Positions 24,278 through 33,508 of a stretch of DNA of 35,098 nucleotides are shown here, piece after piece. The stretch lies in NCBI RefSeq assembly GCF_012033785.1, contig NZ_JAAVJC010000026.1, positions 1 through 35,098 on the forward strand. Direction: 5' to 3'. The translations under genes were made by a program, and so were the position numbers. This DNA is from Streptomyces bohaiensis. GTDB taxonomy: Bacteria; Actinomycetota; Actinomycetes; Streptomycetales; Streptomycetaceae. A model generated the notes under the pieces. That model ran no database searches, was not told the DNA's origin, and worked only from the letters and a program-made list of their open reading frames with translations. Positions within the stretch are counted from its first letter, which is position 1. The number at the start of each line of letters is the position of its first letter.

Positions 24278-24637
24278 GTGGTGGCGGAGACGAGTGACGG
24301 GGGCGGAGCCGGGACCGGAGCCGGGACCGGGCCCGCGGCGGCACAGGTGAGGTTGCTGGGCGGCGGCCACGCCGAGCTGACGCTCGCGATGGTCGCCGTC
24401 GCCGCGCTGCGGACGCCTGCCAACACCGATCACGAAGTGGTCGTCGAGGTCGGCGGACGGAACCTGCCGGTCCTGCCGCTGGTGGAGACCGCGCTCGGCC
24501 GACGGCCGGCCAACACGCACTCCGCGGAGGAGGCGCTGCACGCGCTCGGCTTCACCATGTACGTGCGCCGCCGCTACGACAAGGTCAGTGGGCGGCCGGT
24601 CGTGCTGGACCGGGCAGCGCGGAAGTCCTCCGCCTGA
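24278..24637 (+). CDS. Small conserved protein of unknown function
   Basis: A 119-residue soluble protein. After a Gly/Ala-rich start comes VRLLGGGHAELTLAMVAVAA, then HEVVVEVGGRNLPVLPLVETALG and ALHALGFTMYVRRRYDKVSG, suggesting a compact alpha/beta fold. No catalytic motif is recognised. The GTG at 24278 follows GGAGGGGACGAC, a strong ribosome site; a second GTG follows at once. It is a single gene convergent with the next one across a shared terminator. Confidence 0.75.
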   Translation: MVAETSDGGGAGTGAGTGPAAAQVRLLGGGHAELTLAMVAVAALRTPANTDHEVVVEVGGRNLPVLPLVETALGRRPANTHSAEEALHALGFTMYVRRRYDKVSGRPVVLDRAARKSSA

Positions 24638-24655
24638 GGCACCCCGGAATGGCGT

Positions 24656-24693
24656 CGGCCCCCGGTGAGCCGTGGGCGGCTCAGCGGGGGCCG
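24656..24693. terminator. Bidirectional terminator between convergent genes
   Basis: A 17-bp hairpin with a single mismatch (24656-24672 with 24677-24693) and a TGGG loop lies 18 bases past one stop codon and 27 bases past the other. Confidence 0.8.
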
Positions 24694-24720
24694 AGGTCGT
24701 GGGGACCGGCGGAGGGTCGG

Positions 24721-25884
24721 TCAGGCGGCGACGATGCGGTCGGCCAGCAGGTAGATGCTCTCCTCGCCGCAGGCGAAGGTCAGCGCGTAGGCGCCGGAGA
24801 CCCCGGAGCCGCCGAGCAGGACGGGCGACTCGCCGGCGCGGACCGCCGAGGCGAGGCGCTGCGAGGTCTCGCGGTGGCCGGGGGAGAGGCAGAGGGTGGT
24901 GCCGTCCTCGAAGAGGAAGACGTCCAGGGTGCCGAGCGGCCCGGGGCGCACGTCGGCGAGCGGGGTCCCGGCGCGGGCGAGGCGGCCCAGCCGCTCCGTG
25001 GTGCGCTCGTACTCCTCGACGGCGGCGTCGTGGCCGGGCTCGCACGCCTGGCCGGGCAGCTCCACCGGCTCGCCGGAGAGGGAGTAGCCGGGGTGCGAGG
25101 GGTGGCGGCGGCGGGCGGCGGCCATCTCCGCGGAGAGCTGGTCGTCCTCGTCGCGGGGCTCCGGCGCCGGGGCGGGCGTCACGTCACCGGTGGCCTGGCG
25201 CGGCAGGAAGGGGCGGCGGGGTGCGGCGTCGCCGTACTCGCCCTGCCCGCGCTCCTCGCCGGTGCGCCGGTCGCGCGCGCTGGACGACTCGTCCGCGCGG
25301 CCGGTCGGGGCGTCCTCGGAGTGCTCGGCGGAGTGCTCGGCGGTGAAGAAGTCGGCGTCCTCGCGGCCGGTGCCCTGGCGCGGGACGACCGGGCGGGCGG
25401 GGCGGATGCCGAAGGCCGCGTCGTGGGCGTCGTAGCCGTGCGGGTCGTACCCGGCGAGGTCGACGTCCGGACCCAGCGCGCCGAACTCCCCGCCGCCCAG
25501 CAGCGAACCGTCGGCACCGGTGGCGTCGCCCTCGGCCAGGTAGCGCTCCAGCAGCGCGTCCAGCAGCATCTCGTCGGCGGACGAGGCGGGGGAGCCGTGG
25601 TGGCCCATCGCGGCGTTCTCGGCGTCGCGTGCCTCCTGCTCCGCCCAGAAGGCGCGGGCCTCGGCCAGCTCGCGGTCGCGCTCGTCGGCCAGCGCGTCCG
25701 CGACCGCCGCCCGGATCAGTTCCTCGTCCGGTGCGACGCGGGCCGGCGGCAGCAGCGCGGGCGCGAGCAGTGCCCGCAGTGCGGTCACCTCGGCGCGCAG
25801 GCCGCGCGCGGCCCACAGTGCGGCCGTACAGACGGCCAGAGCGAGGCCGGCGGCGAGCATCAGGATGAGGGATATGGCGCTCAC
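24721..25884 (-). CDS. Membrane-anchored acidic protein of unknown function
   Basis: A 387-residue protein. The N-terminus (SAISLILMLAAGLALAVC then TAALWAARGLRAEV) is a single membrane helix followed by an Ala/Glu/Arg-rich helical stretch (ADERDRELAEARAFWAEQEA) likely to be a coiled coil. The middle (about 95-260) is acidic, Asp/Glu/Gly/Pro-rich and probably disordered. The last 110 residues look folded (EEYERTTERLGRLARAGTPL, LGTLDVFLFEDGTTLCLSPG, YALTFACGEESIYLLADRIV). No family recognised. The GTG start has AGGAG 7 bases before it. It appears monocistronic. Confidence 0.8.
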   Translation of the reverse strand: MSAISLILMLAAGLALAVCTAALWAARGLRAEVTALRALLAPALLPPARVAPDEELIRAAVADALADERDRELAEARAFWAEQEARDAENAAMGHHGSPASSADEMLLDALLERYLAEGDATGADGSLLGGGEFGALGPDVDLAGYDPHGYDAHDAAFGIRPARPVVPRQGTGREDADFFTAEHSAEHSEDAPTGRADESSSARDRRTGEERGQGEYGDAAPRRPFLPRQATGDVTPAPAPEPRDEDDQLSAEMAAARRRHPSHPGYSLSGEPVELPGQACEPGHDAAVEEYERTTERLGRLARAGTPLADVRPGPLGTLDVFLFEDGTTLCLSPGHRETSQRLASAVRAGESPVLLGGSGVSGAYALTFACGEESIYLLADRIVAA

Positions 25885-26007
25885 AAAGCATCTCCTGGTC
25901 GCGGTGTCCCCCTAGTTCCTATCCCACGTTTCCGCACCGGTGCCACGTGGTGCAGAGCGGAACGTCACGAACCGGGAGGGTATTTGGTCCCTGGGCCTCC
26001 TTTGCCC

Positions 26008-26048
26008 GGCACCCCGCACGACGCTGACCTGCGCCGATGCGGGGCGCC
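26008..26048 (-). terminator. Terminator of the thiolase gene
   Basis: GGCACCCCGCA (26008-26018) faces TGCGGGGCGCC (26038-26048): a 7-bp core plus a 3-bp outer stem around one A/C mismatch, with a 19-base loop. It lies 78 bases beyond the thiolase stop. Confidence 0.5.
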
Positions 26049-26125
26049 TTGTGCTGGGTCACATCACGGGGCCGCTTCGGTATCGCTGGTGTATACCGAG
26101 GGGTCGGCAGTGACGCGCGTCACCT

Positions 26126-27346
26126 CTAGCTCAGGCGTTCCAGAACCATGGCCATGCCCTGGCCGCCGCCTACACACATAGTTTCCAGCCCGAACTGCTT
26201 GTCGTGCCACCGGAGCGAGTTGATGAGCGTGGTGGTGATGCGCGCGCCCGTCATGCCGAAGGGGTGGCCGACGGCGATGGCGCCGCCGTTGACGTTGAGC
26301 CGGTCCAGGTCGACCCCGAGGTCGCGGTAGGAGGGGATCACCTGGGCGGCGAACGCCTCGTTGATCTCGACCAGGTCGATGTCGCCGATGGTCATCCCGG
26401 CGCGGGCCAGCGCCTGGCGGGACGCCTCCACCGGCCCCAGGCCCATGATCTCCGGGGAGAGCGCGGAGACCCCGGTGGAGACGACCCGGGCGAGCGGGGT
26501 GATCCCCAGCTCCCTCGCCTTGGTGTCGGACATGATCACCAGGGCGGCGGCGCCGTCGTTGAGCGGGCAGCAGTTGCCGGCGGTCACCAGGCCGTCGGGG
26601 CGGAAGACCGGCTTCAGCCCCTGCACGGCCTCCAGGGTCACGCCGGCGCGGGGACCGTCGTCGGTACTGACCACCGTGCCGTCGGGGGTGGTGACGGGGG
26701 TGATCTCCCGCTGCCAGAACCCGGCGGCGAGGGCCTGCTCCGCGAGGTTCTGCGAGCGGACGCCGAACTCGTCCATCTCCTGGCGGGTCACGCCCTTGGC
26801 GCGGGCCAGGTTCTCCGCGGTCTGGCCCATGGCCATGTAGACGTCGGGGAGGTCGCCGCTCTCCCGCGGGTCGGTCCACCCCTCGCCGCCCTCCTCGGCG
26901 CGGCGGGCGGTGCGCGCCTCGGCGTCGGCGAAGAGCGGGTTGTGGGTGCCGGGCATGCCGTCGGAGGAGCCGTGGACGAACCGCGACACCGTCTCGACAC
27001 CGGCGGAGACGAAGACGTCGCCCTCCCCGGCGCGGATCGCGTGCAGCGCCATGCGCGTGGTCTGGAGCGAGGAGGAGCAGTAGCGGGTGATCGTGCAGGC
27101 CGGCAGGTGGTCCATGCCCAGCTGCACGGCGACGACCCGGCCCAGGTTGTGGCCCTGCTCGCCGCCCGGCAGGCCGCAGCCCAGCATCAGGTCGTCGATC
27201 TCGCGCGGGTCGAGCTGCGGGACCTGGTCCAGGGCGGCGCGGACGATCGACGCGGTGAGGTCGTCCGGGCGGACGTCCTTCAGCGACCCCTTGCGGGCCC
27301 GGCCGATCGGGGAGCGGGTGGCGGCGACGATGACGGCTTCGGGCAT
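26126..27346 (-). CDS. Acetyl-CoA C-acyltransferase (thiolase)
   Basis: A cytoplasmic thiolase of 406 residues that condenses or cleaves acyl-CoA with acetyl-CoA, in fatty acid breakdown or acetoacetyl-CoA formation. The catalytic residues are in place: Cys90 in [12 protein letters not shown], His361 in [18 protein letters not shown], and Cys391 in [10 protein letters not shown], together with NEAFAAQ. Length and motifs match the FadA/AtoB group. GGGAG lies 6 bases before the ATG. It stands alone: the flanking gene on the same strand is separated by 489 bases with a terminator. No partner FadB-like gene is seen, so degradative versus biosynthetic use cannot be decided. Confidence 0.95.
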   Translation of the reverse strand: MPEAVIVAATRSPIGRARKGSLKDVRPDDLTASIVRAALDQVPQLDPREIDDLMLGCGLPGGEQGHNLGRVVAVQLGMDHLPACTITRYCSSSLQTTRMALHAIRAGEGDVFVSAGVETVSRFVHGSSDGMPGTHNPLFADAEARTARRAEEGGEGWTDPRESGDLPDVYMAMGQTAENLARAKGVTRQEMDEFGVRSQNLAEQALAAGFWQREITPVTTPDGTVVSTDDGPRAGVTLEAVQGLKPVFRPDGLVTAGNCCPLNDGAAALVIMSDTKARELGITPLARVVSTGVSALSPEIMGLGPVEASRQALARAGMTIGDIDLVEINEAFAAQVIPSYRDLGVDLDRLNVNGGAIAVGHPFGMTGARITTTLINSLRWHDKQFGLETMCVGGGQGMAMVLERLS

Positions 27347-27576
27347 GGCGGGCTCCCAGGGCCGGGGCCGGCGACCTCGCCGGCCGGGCGGTTGTCGGAC
27401 GAACGGTGCTGCTGCGGGGTGCCGGAACGGGCTGCGGTCGCCTGCCGGCGGTGGACGGTGCGTGACGGGTGCTCGTGCTTGGTACTCGTGACGGCAGTGC
27501 GTGACGGCGGTGCGTGAGCCGCAGCCCGGCGGTGCCGTGCGGGCGGTCCGCTGCCGTGCGGGACCGCCGCACCGCG

Positions 27577-27605
27577 AAGTTACCCGCGCGTAGGGCCGTC
27601 GTCAC
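27577..27605 (-). promoter_or_regulatory. Possible thiolase promoter
   Basis: On the minus strand GTGACG (27605-27600) and TAACTT (27582-27577) are 17 bases apart. This would give a leader of roughly 220 bases before the thiolase ATG. The rest of the 27347-27785 gap shows no gene. Confidence 0.35.
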
Positions 27606-27785
27606 GGATCGCGTCGTGTGACGCACGCCGCATTCGCCCCGCCGGGGGTCCGTGCCGCCCGCTCGCCCGCCCTCCGCTTCCGGCGGGCGCCCCCGGCGCA
27701 CCGCCGGGCGGCACCGTGGTCCACCGGTCCGCTCTCGAACTGCCCGGCTACCGGTGCCGCCCGCTGTGACCTGCCGCCCGACGGC

Positions 27786-27817
27786 GGGACGCCGGGGGCA
27801 GCCGCCCCCGGCGTCCC
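27786..27817 (-). terminator. Terminator of the crr-ptsI operon
   Basis: A perfect 14-bp hairpin GGGACGCCGGGGGC / GCCCCCGGCGTCCC with an AGCC loop begins 18 bases after the ptsI stop codon. Confidence 0.85.
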
Positions 27818-27835
27818 GTGCCCGCTCGCGGTCGC

Positions 27836-29512
27836 TCAGCCGCCGAGGGCGGCCACCGCCGCGGCGCGGGCACTCTCGGCGTCGTCCGCCGCACGCGCGG
27901 CCGACGCCGCGCGCTCGCACTCCGCGAGGGTGTGCCGGGCCAGCCGGGCCCGCACGTAGGGGATCGAGGCGGCGCCCATCGACAGACTGGTCACCCCGAG
28001 GCCGGCCAGCACGCAGGCCAGGACCGGGTCGGAGGCGGCCTCGCCGCAGACACCGCAGCTGCGCCCCTCGGCCTTGGCTGCCTCCGCCGAGAGGGCGACC
28101 AGATCGAGCAGGGCGGGCTGCCACGGGTCCTGCCAGCGGGAGAGCGCCCCCACCTGCCGGTCTGCCGCGAAGGTGTACTGGGCCAGGTCGTTGGTGCCCA
28201 GGGAGAGGAACTCCACCTCCTGGAGGAGCGCCCGCGCGCGCAACGCGGCCGACGGCACCTCGACCATCACGCCCGCCCGTGCGGACAGCCCCGCCTCGCG
28301 GCACGCCTCGGCGAACTCCCGCGCCTCACCGGGACCCGCCACCATCGGCGCCATGACCTCCAGATAGGCCGACTGCCCCTCCGCCGCGCGACCGAGAGCG
28401 CGCAACTGGTCCAGCAGCACCTCACGGTGGGCCAGCAGCGCCCGCAGCCCCCGCACGCCCAGCGCCGGGTTCGGCTCGTCGGCGGGGTTGAGGTAGGACA
28501 GCGGCTTGTCGGCGCCGGCGTCCAGGACCCGCACCACCACCCTGCCGTCGGGGAACGCCGCCAGTACGTGTCGGTACGCCTCCGTCTGCTCGGCCACGGA
28601 CGGCGGCTCGGAGCCGTCCGCCCCGTCGCCGAGGAAGAGGAACTCCGTCCGGAACAGCCCCACGCCCTCCGCGCCGGCCTCGACCGCCGCCGCGACGTCC
28701 CCGGGCCCGCCGATGTTGGCGAGCAGCGGCACCTTGTGCCCGTCGGCGGTGGCGCCCGGACCGCGGGCCTCGCCCAGCGCCGCCCGGCGCTCGGCCGCGC
28801 GCTGCTCCAGCGCCGCCCACTCCTCGTCGCCGGGGGCCACGACGACCTCCCCGCTCTCGCCGTCCACGGCGACAACGGTGCCCTCGACCAGCTCGCCGGC
28901 GCCCGGCAGTGCCACCACCGCCGGTACGCCCAGCGCGCGCGCCAGGATGGCGCTGTGGCTGGTGGGGCCGCCCTCCTCCGTGACGAAGCCGAGCACCAGC
29001 GCGGGGTCGAGCAGCGCGGTGTCCGCCGGGGCGAGGTCACGGGCGATCAGGACGAACGGGCCGTCGCTGTCGGGGACCCCGGGCATCGGGACGCCGAGCA
29101 GCCGCGCCAGGATGCGGTTGCGGACGTCGTCGAGGTCGGCGACCCTGCCCGCGAGGTACTCGCCCGCGGCGGCGAGCAGTTCCCGGTAGGCGGCGAAGGC
29201 GTCGTGCACGGCCTGCTCGGCGATGTCCCCGGCTCCGATGCGCCGCTCCACGTCGGCCGCCAGCTCGGGGTCACGCGCCATCAGCGCCTGCGCCTCCAGC
29301 ACCGCCTGGGCCTCGCCTCCCGCCAGCGCGCCGCGCGCCTCCAGGTCCGCGGCCACCGCCTCCACGGCGCGGGCGGCGCGCTCCCGCTCCCGGGGCGCCT
29401 CGCCCTCGGCGAGTCGCCTCGCCGGTGGCTCCAGCACCGCTGTCCCCATGTGGCGTACCTCGCCACGGGCCACCCCGTGGCTCACGCCGACACCCCTCAA
29501 CCTCGCGTCCAT
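27836..29512 (-). CDS. ptsI: Phosphoenolpyruvate-protein phosphotransferase (PTS enzyme I)
   Basis: Enzyme I (558 residues) takes phosphate from PEP and passes it to HPr, the first step of PTS sugar uptake. Seen: the N-terminal HPr-binding helical domain; the phosphohistidine domain with His186 in GGPTSHSAILARALGVPAVV; and the C-terminal PEP-binding barrel with AEGVGLFRTEFLFLG, VVVRVLDAGADKPLSYL, FLSLGTNDLAQYTFAADR and the active-site RSCGVCGEAASDP. Length is normal for the family. The ATG at 29512 is chosen because it is 17 bases after the crr stop with GGAG upstream; a TTG at 29539 would overlap crr. The gene follows crr in one operon ended by a perfect hairpin. HPr is not in the window. 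Confidence 0.96.
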   Translation of the reverse strand: MDARLRGVGVSHGVARGEVRHMGTAVLEPPARRLAEGEAPRERERAARAVEAVAADLEARGALAGGEAQAVLEAQALMARDPELAADVERRIGAGDIAEQAVHDAFAAYRELLAAAGEYLAGRVADLDDVRNRILARLLGVPMPGVPDSDGPFVLIARDLAPADTALLDPALVLGFVTEEGGPTSHSAILARALGVPAVVALPGAGELVEGTVVAVDGESGEVVVAPGDEEWAALEQRAAERRAALGEARGPGATADGHKVPLLANIGGPGDVAAAVEAGAEGVGLFRTEFLFLGDGADGSEPPSVAEQTEAYRHVLAAFPDGRVVVRVLDAGADKPLSYLNPADEPNPALGVRGLRALLAHREVLLDQLRALGRAAEGQSAYLEVMAPMVAGPGEAREFAEACREAGLSARAGVMVEVPSAALRARALLQEVEFLSLGTNDLAQYTFAADRQVGALSRWQDPWQPALLDLVALSAEAAKAEGRSCGVCGEAASDPVLACVLAGLGVTSLSMGAASIPYVRARLARHTLAECERAASAARAADDAESARAAAVAALGG

Positions 29513-29529
29513 CTCACCTGTCTCCGGTC

Positions 29530-29979
29530 TCAGTTCCAACTGAACAGCACGTCACCTGCCCGGACGTCACGCCCGGTACGCAGTCCCGCCAGGTCGGGGG
29601 CCGAGGCATCCAGGGCGATCACCGGGCAGACCGGGGACCGGCCGGACGCCGCCACCGCCGCCGGGTCCCACCGCACCAGCGGTTGGCCCCGCCGTACGCT
29701 GTCGCCCTTGCCCACCAGCGGCTCGAACCCCTCGCCCGCCAGCTGCACGGTGTCGATCCCCAGATGGGTCAGTACCGCGCGCCCCGCCGGGTCCACGACC
29801 ACGAAGGTGTGCGCCTGGAGCGAGACGACGATGCCGTCCAAGGGCGCCAGGGCCTCCAGCGGGACCCGGACCGGGTCCACCGCGGCGCCGGGCCCGACCA
29901 GCGCGTCGGCGAAGACGGGATCCGGTACGTCCTGGAGCGTCAGCACCCGCCCGGCGAGGGGCGACGAGACGGTGGTCAT
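29530..29979 (-). CDS. crr: PTS glucose-type IIA component
   Basis: A 149-residue EIIA(Glc)-like protein that receives phosphate from HPr and passes it to a sugar-specific IIB domain. The phosphoryl site is His72 in VLTHLGIDTVQLAGEGFEP, with the second active-site His57 in SLQAHTFVVVD; the start SSPLAGRVLTLQDVPDPVFA is typical of the family. GGGAGG precedes the ATG by 6 bases. First gene of the crr-ptsI operon. In S. coelicolor the corresponding operon is known to be controlled by DasR; I saw no obvious copy of the DasR box (TGGTCTAGACCA-like) in the 219-base gap to the divergent gene. Confidence 0.95.
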   Translation of the reverse strand: MTTVSSPLAGRVLTLQDVPDPVFADALVGPGAAVDPVRVPLEALAPLDGIVVSLQAHTFVVVDPAGRAVLTHLGIDTVQLAGEGFEPLVGKGDSVRRGQPLVRWDPAAVAASGRSPVCPVIALDASAPDLAGLRTGRDVRAGDVLFSWN

Positions 29980-30198
29980 GGGCAGCCTCCCTCGGCGGGC
30001 ACCCGTTCGGGCGCCGACCCATATCGGACGTTTGTGCCGCTACACGAGCGTACGTCACGGAACCGTTCGGCTCAGCTCCACCCTCCGTCACCTTTCACCA
30101 TGCCACCCTCACCCGGTGCCACCGACCGCTCCCGATAGGGTCTGCACAGCCGGTCGTCGGGAACGCCGGCACCACACGAACACGGGAGGGCTCCACCG

Positions 30199-30807
30199 GT
30201 GGAGGTCCAACAGACAGGCGTGCAGACCGACCGGGTCTTCACCGTCCCGAACCTGCTGAGCATGGCGCGCCTGGCCGGGGTCCCCCTCTTCCTCTGGCTC
30301 GTCCTCTCCCCGGTGTTCGACGGGCCCAGCCTCGACGGCTGGGCCCTGCTGGTCCTCGCCCTCAGCGGCGTCAGCGACTACCTCGACGGCAAGCTCGCCC
30401 GCCGCTGGAACCAGGTGAGCAGCCTCGGCCGCATCCTCGACCCGGCCGCCGACCGGCTCTACATCCTCGCGACGCTGCTCGCGCTCACCTGGCGCGACAT
30501 CCTCCCCTGGTGGATCACCGCGCTCCTGCTGCTGCGGGAGGTGTGCCTGCTGGTCGCGGTGCTGCTGCTGGACCGGCGGGGCTATGCGCCGCCCGAGGTC
30601 AACTTTCTCGGCAAGGCGGCCACCTTCAACCTCATGTACGCCTTCCCGCTGCTGCTGCTCAGTGACGGATCCGGCAGCGTGGCGTCACTGGCCGCGATTT
30701 TCGGATGGGCGTTCGCCACCTGGGGTACGGCGCTGTACTGGTGGGCAGGGATCCTCTATGTGGTCCAGGTCCGCCGCCTTCTGACGGCGGACTCCGCGGC
30801 CGACTGA
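30199..30807 (+). CDS. CDP-alcohol phosphatidyltransferase family protein
   Basis: A 202-residue membrane enzyme that joins a CDP-activated lipid or headgroup to an alcohol in phospholipid synthesis. The family signature D-x2-DG-x2-AR-x8-G-x3-D-x3-D is complete at residues 60-85 (D60, D63, G64, A67, R68, G77, D81, D85), which binds two metal ions. Five to six membrane helices are visible. It is divergent from crr, with GGGAGG ahead of the GTG and a possible -10 box TAGGGT at 30136-30141. A phosphatidylglycerophosphate synthase-like (PgsA2) or cardiolipin-related role is plausible from mycobacterial synteny (Rv1822 next to DUF881 and small basic protein genes); the substrate is not fixed by sequence. 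Confidence 0.93.
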   Translation: MEVQQTGVQTDRVFTVPNLLSMARLAGVPLFLWLVLSPVFDGPSLDGWALLVLALSGVSDYLDGKLARRWNQVSSLGRILDPAADRLYILATLLALTWRDILPWWITALLLLREVCLLVAVLLLDRRGYAPPEVNFLGKAATFNLMYAFPLLLLSDGSGSVASLAAIFGWAFATWGTALYWWAGILYVVQVRRLLTADSAAD

Positions 30808-30945
30808 TCCCGCCTCCGGCAGTGTCGCTGAGGTACGGCGTGCCGACACGGCGGCCACCCCTGTCCCACCCCGCCGTGCGGGCGAACTCGTCCGGACGGG
30901 CGCAGTCGGCATGACTGTCCGCTCTGCGAGGAGGACACTTCCACT

Positions 30946-33442
30946 ATGAAGGCCGTCGTAATGGCAGGAGGCTCCGGCACCCGGCTCCGGCCGATGACCG
31001 CGAGCATGCCCAAACCGCTGCTGCCCGTGGTGAACCGACCGATCATGGAGCACGTGCTGCGGCTCCTGAAGCGCCACGGGCTCACCGAGACCGTGGTGAC
31101 GGTCCAGTTCCTCGCCTCCCTCGTCAAGAACTACTTCGGCGACGGCGAGGAGCTCGGCATGGAGCTCACCTACGCCAACGAGGAGAAGCCGCTCGGCACC
31201 GCGGGAAGCGTCAAGAACGCCGAGGCGGCGCTGAAGGACGACTCCTTCCTCGTCATCTCCGGCGACGCGCTCACCGACTTCGACCTGACCGAGCTGATCC
31301 GCTTCCACCGGGAGCGCGGCGCCCTGGTCACGGTCTGCCTCACCCGGGTGCCGAACCCGCTGGAGTTCGGCATCACCATCGTCGACGACGAGGGCCGCGT
31401 CGAGCGGTTCCTGGAGAAGCCGACCTGGGGGCAGGTCTTCTCCGACACCGTCAACACCGGCATCTACGTCATGGAGCCCGAGGTCTTCGACTACGTCGAC
31501 CCCGACGTGCCCGTCGACTGGTCCGGTGACGTCTTCCCCCGTCTGATGAAGGAGGGCAAGCCGGTCTACGGCTACGTGGCCGAGGGCTACTGGGAGGACG
31601 TCGGCACCCACGAGAGCTACGTCAAGGCCCAGGCCGACGTGCTCGAGGGCAAGGTCGACGTCGAGATCGACGGCTTCGAGATCTCCCCGGGCGTCTGGGT
31701 GGCCGAGGGCGCCGAGGTCCACCCCGACGCCACCCTGCGCGGCCCGCTCTACATCGGCGACTACGCCAAGGTCGAGTCCGGCGCGGAGATCCGCGAGCAC
31801 ACCGTCGTCGGCTCCAACGTGGTCGTGAAGTCCGACGCCTTCCTGCACCGGGCCGTCGTCCACGACAACGTCTACATCGGCCCGCAGACCAACCTGCGCG
31901 GTTGCGTGGTGGGGAAGAACACCGACGTGATGCGGGCCGCGCGCATCGAGGACGGCGCCGTCATCGGCGACGAGTGCCTGATCGGCGAGGAGTCGATCAT
32001 CCAGGACACCGTCCGGGTGTACCCGTTCAAGACCATCGAGGCCGGCGCCTTCGTCAACACCTCGGTCATCTGGGAGTCCCGCGGCCAGGCCAACCTCTTC
32101 GGGGCGCGCGGCGTCACCGGCATCCTCAACGTCGAGATCACCCCCGAGGTGGCCGTCCGGCTGGCCAGCGCCTACGCCACGACGCTGAAGAAGGGCGCGA
32201 CGGTCACCACCGCACGCGACCACTCCCGGGGCGCGCGCGCCCTCAAGCGCGCCGTCATCTCCGCCCTCCAGGCGTCGGCCATCGACGTCCGCGACCTGGA
32301 GAACGTGCCGCTGCCGGTGGCCCGCCAGCAGACGGCCCGCGGCAGCGCCGGCGGCATCATGATCCGCACCACGCCCGGGGTACCCGACTCGGTCGACGTG
32401 ATGTTCCTCGACGAGCACGGCGCCGACCTGTCCCAGGCCGGGCAGGCGCAAGCTGGACCGCGTCTACGCCCGCCAGGAGTTCCGGCGCGCGTTCCCCGGG
32501 GAGATCGGCGACCTCCGCTTCCCCGCCAGCGTCTTCGACGCCTACACCGGCTCCGTGCTGCGCGCCGTCGACACCAGCGGTGTCCGCGAGGCGGGGATGA
32601 AGGTCGTGGTGGACGCCGCGCACGGCAGTGCCTCCCTGGTGCTGCCGAGCCTGCTCGGGAAACTCGGTGTCGACGCGCTGACCATCAACGGCGGCCTCGA
32701 CGAGGCGCGGCCCACGGAGACGGCCGAGGACCGGGCCGCCGCCCTCGTGCGGCTCGGGGAGATCGTCGCCTCCGCGCGGGCCGCGTTCGGCGTCCGGTTC
32801 GACCCGGTGGGCGAGCAGCTGTCCGTCGTCGACGAGCGGGGACGCGTGATCGACGACCACCGCGCCCTGCTGGTCCTGCTGGACCTGGTGGCAGCCGAGC
32901 GGCGCAGCGGCCGCGTGGTACTGCCGGTCACCACCACCCGCATCGCGGAGCAGGTCGCCGCATACCACGGCACCCAGGTCGCCTGGACCACCACCTCTCC
33001 CGACGACCTCACCCGCGCCGCGGCCAAGGAGGCCACCGTCTTCGGCGGCGACGGACAGGGCGGCTTCATCGTGCCGGAGTTCGGCAACGTCTTCGACGCC
33101 ACCGCCGCCTTCGTACGGCTGACCGGGCTGGTCGCCCGTACCCAGCTCTCCCTCAGCCAGATCGACGCCCGCATACCGCGCGCCCACGTCCTGCGCCGGG
33201 ACATCGTCACCCCCTGGGCCGTCAAGGGCATGGTGATGCGCAGGGTGGTCGAGTCCGCCGAGGACCGGCAGGTCGACACCACCGACGGCGTGCGGGTGGT
33301 CGAGCCCGACGGCAGGTGGGTGATGGTGCTGCCCGACCCCGCGGAGGCCGTGACCCACCTGTGGGCGGAGGGGCCCGACGACGAGGCCGCGCGCCAACTC
33401 CTCGACCGCTGGAGCGCGGTGGTCGACAGCGCCGGCGACTGA
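30946..33442 (+). CDS. Nucleotidyltransferase/phosphohexomutase fusion, frameshifted
   Basis: When one base is skipped this reads as an 831-residue fusion. Residues 1-240 are a sugar-1-phosphate nucleotidyltransferase ([15 protein letters not shown] signature, then [24 protein letters not shown], and a [10 protein letters not shown] end), usually annotated as mannose-1-phosphate guanylyltransferase. Residues about 250-370 are hexapeptide repeats ([20 protein letters not shown]). From about 385 on is an alpha-D-phosphohexomutase-like region ([48 protein letters not shown]). The mutase lacks the usual TASHNP phosphoserine loop ([15 protein letters not shown] occupies its place), so it may be inactive. 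The frame breaks after residue 500: one surplus G at 32445-32446 in GGGCAGGCGCAAG shifts translation; the rest continues in frame 2 from 32447 ([20 protein letters not shown]) to the stop at 33442. Either a sequencing error or a real mutation. GAGGAGG precedes the ATG by 11 bases. Confidence 0.93.
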
Positions 33443-33451
33443 CCCCGGCCG

Positions 33452-33505
33452 CGCACGTACCGCCGGACGGGAGGGGCCCGCGCCTCACCCGTCCGGCGGC
33501 GTGCG
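33452..33505 (+). terminator. Large hairpin terminator before the DUF881 gene
   Basis: CCGCCGGACGGG (33460-33471) pairs perfectly with CCCGTCCGGCGG (33488-33499). An outer CGCACG/CGTGCG stem (33452-33457 with 33500-33505) extends it past a TA bulge. It ends 3 bases before the next ATG. Confidence 0.75.
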
Positions 33506-33508
33506 ACG

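Noticed and set aside
26204..27517. Long open frame opposite the thiolase gene
   Set aside because: The minus strand has complete thiolase motifs; the plus-strand frame is a shadow.
29980..30198. DasR box upstream of crr
   Set aside because: Expected from S. coelicolor, but no TGGTCTAGACCA-like palindrome was found by eye.
30685..32451. 588-codon frame opposite the nucleotidyltransferase
   Set aside because: Asp/Gly/Val/His-rich shadow of a well-recognised gene.
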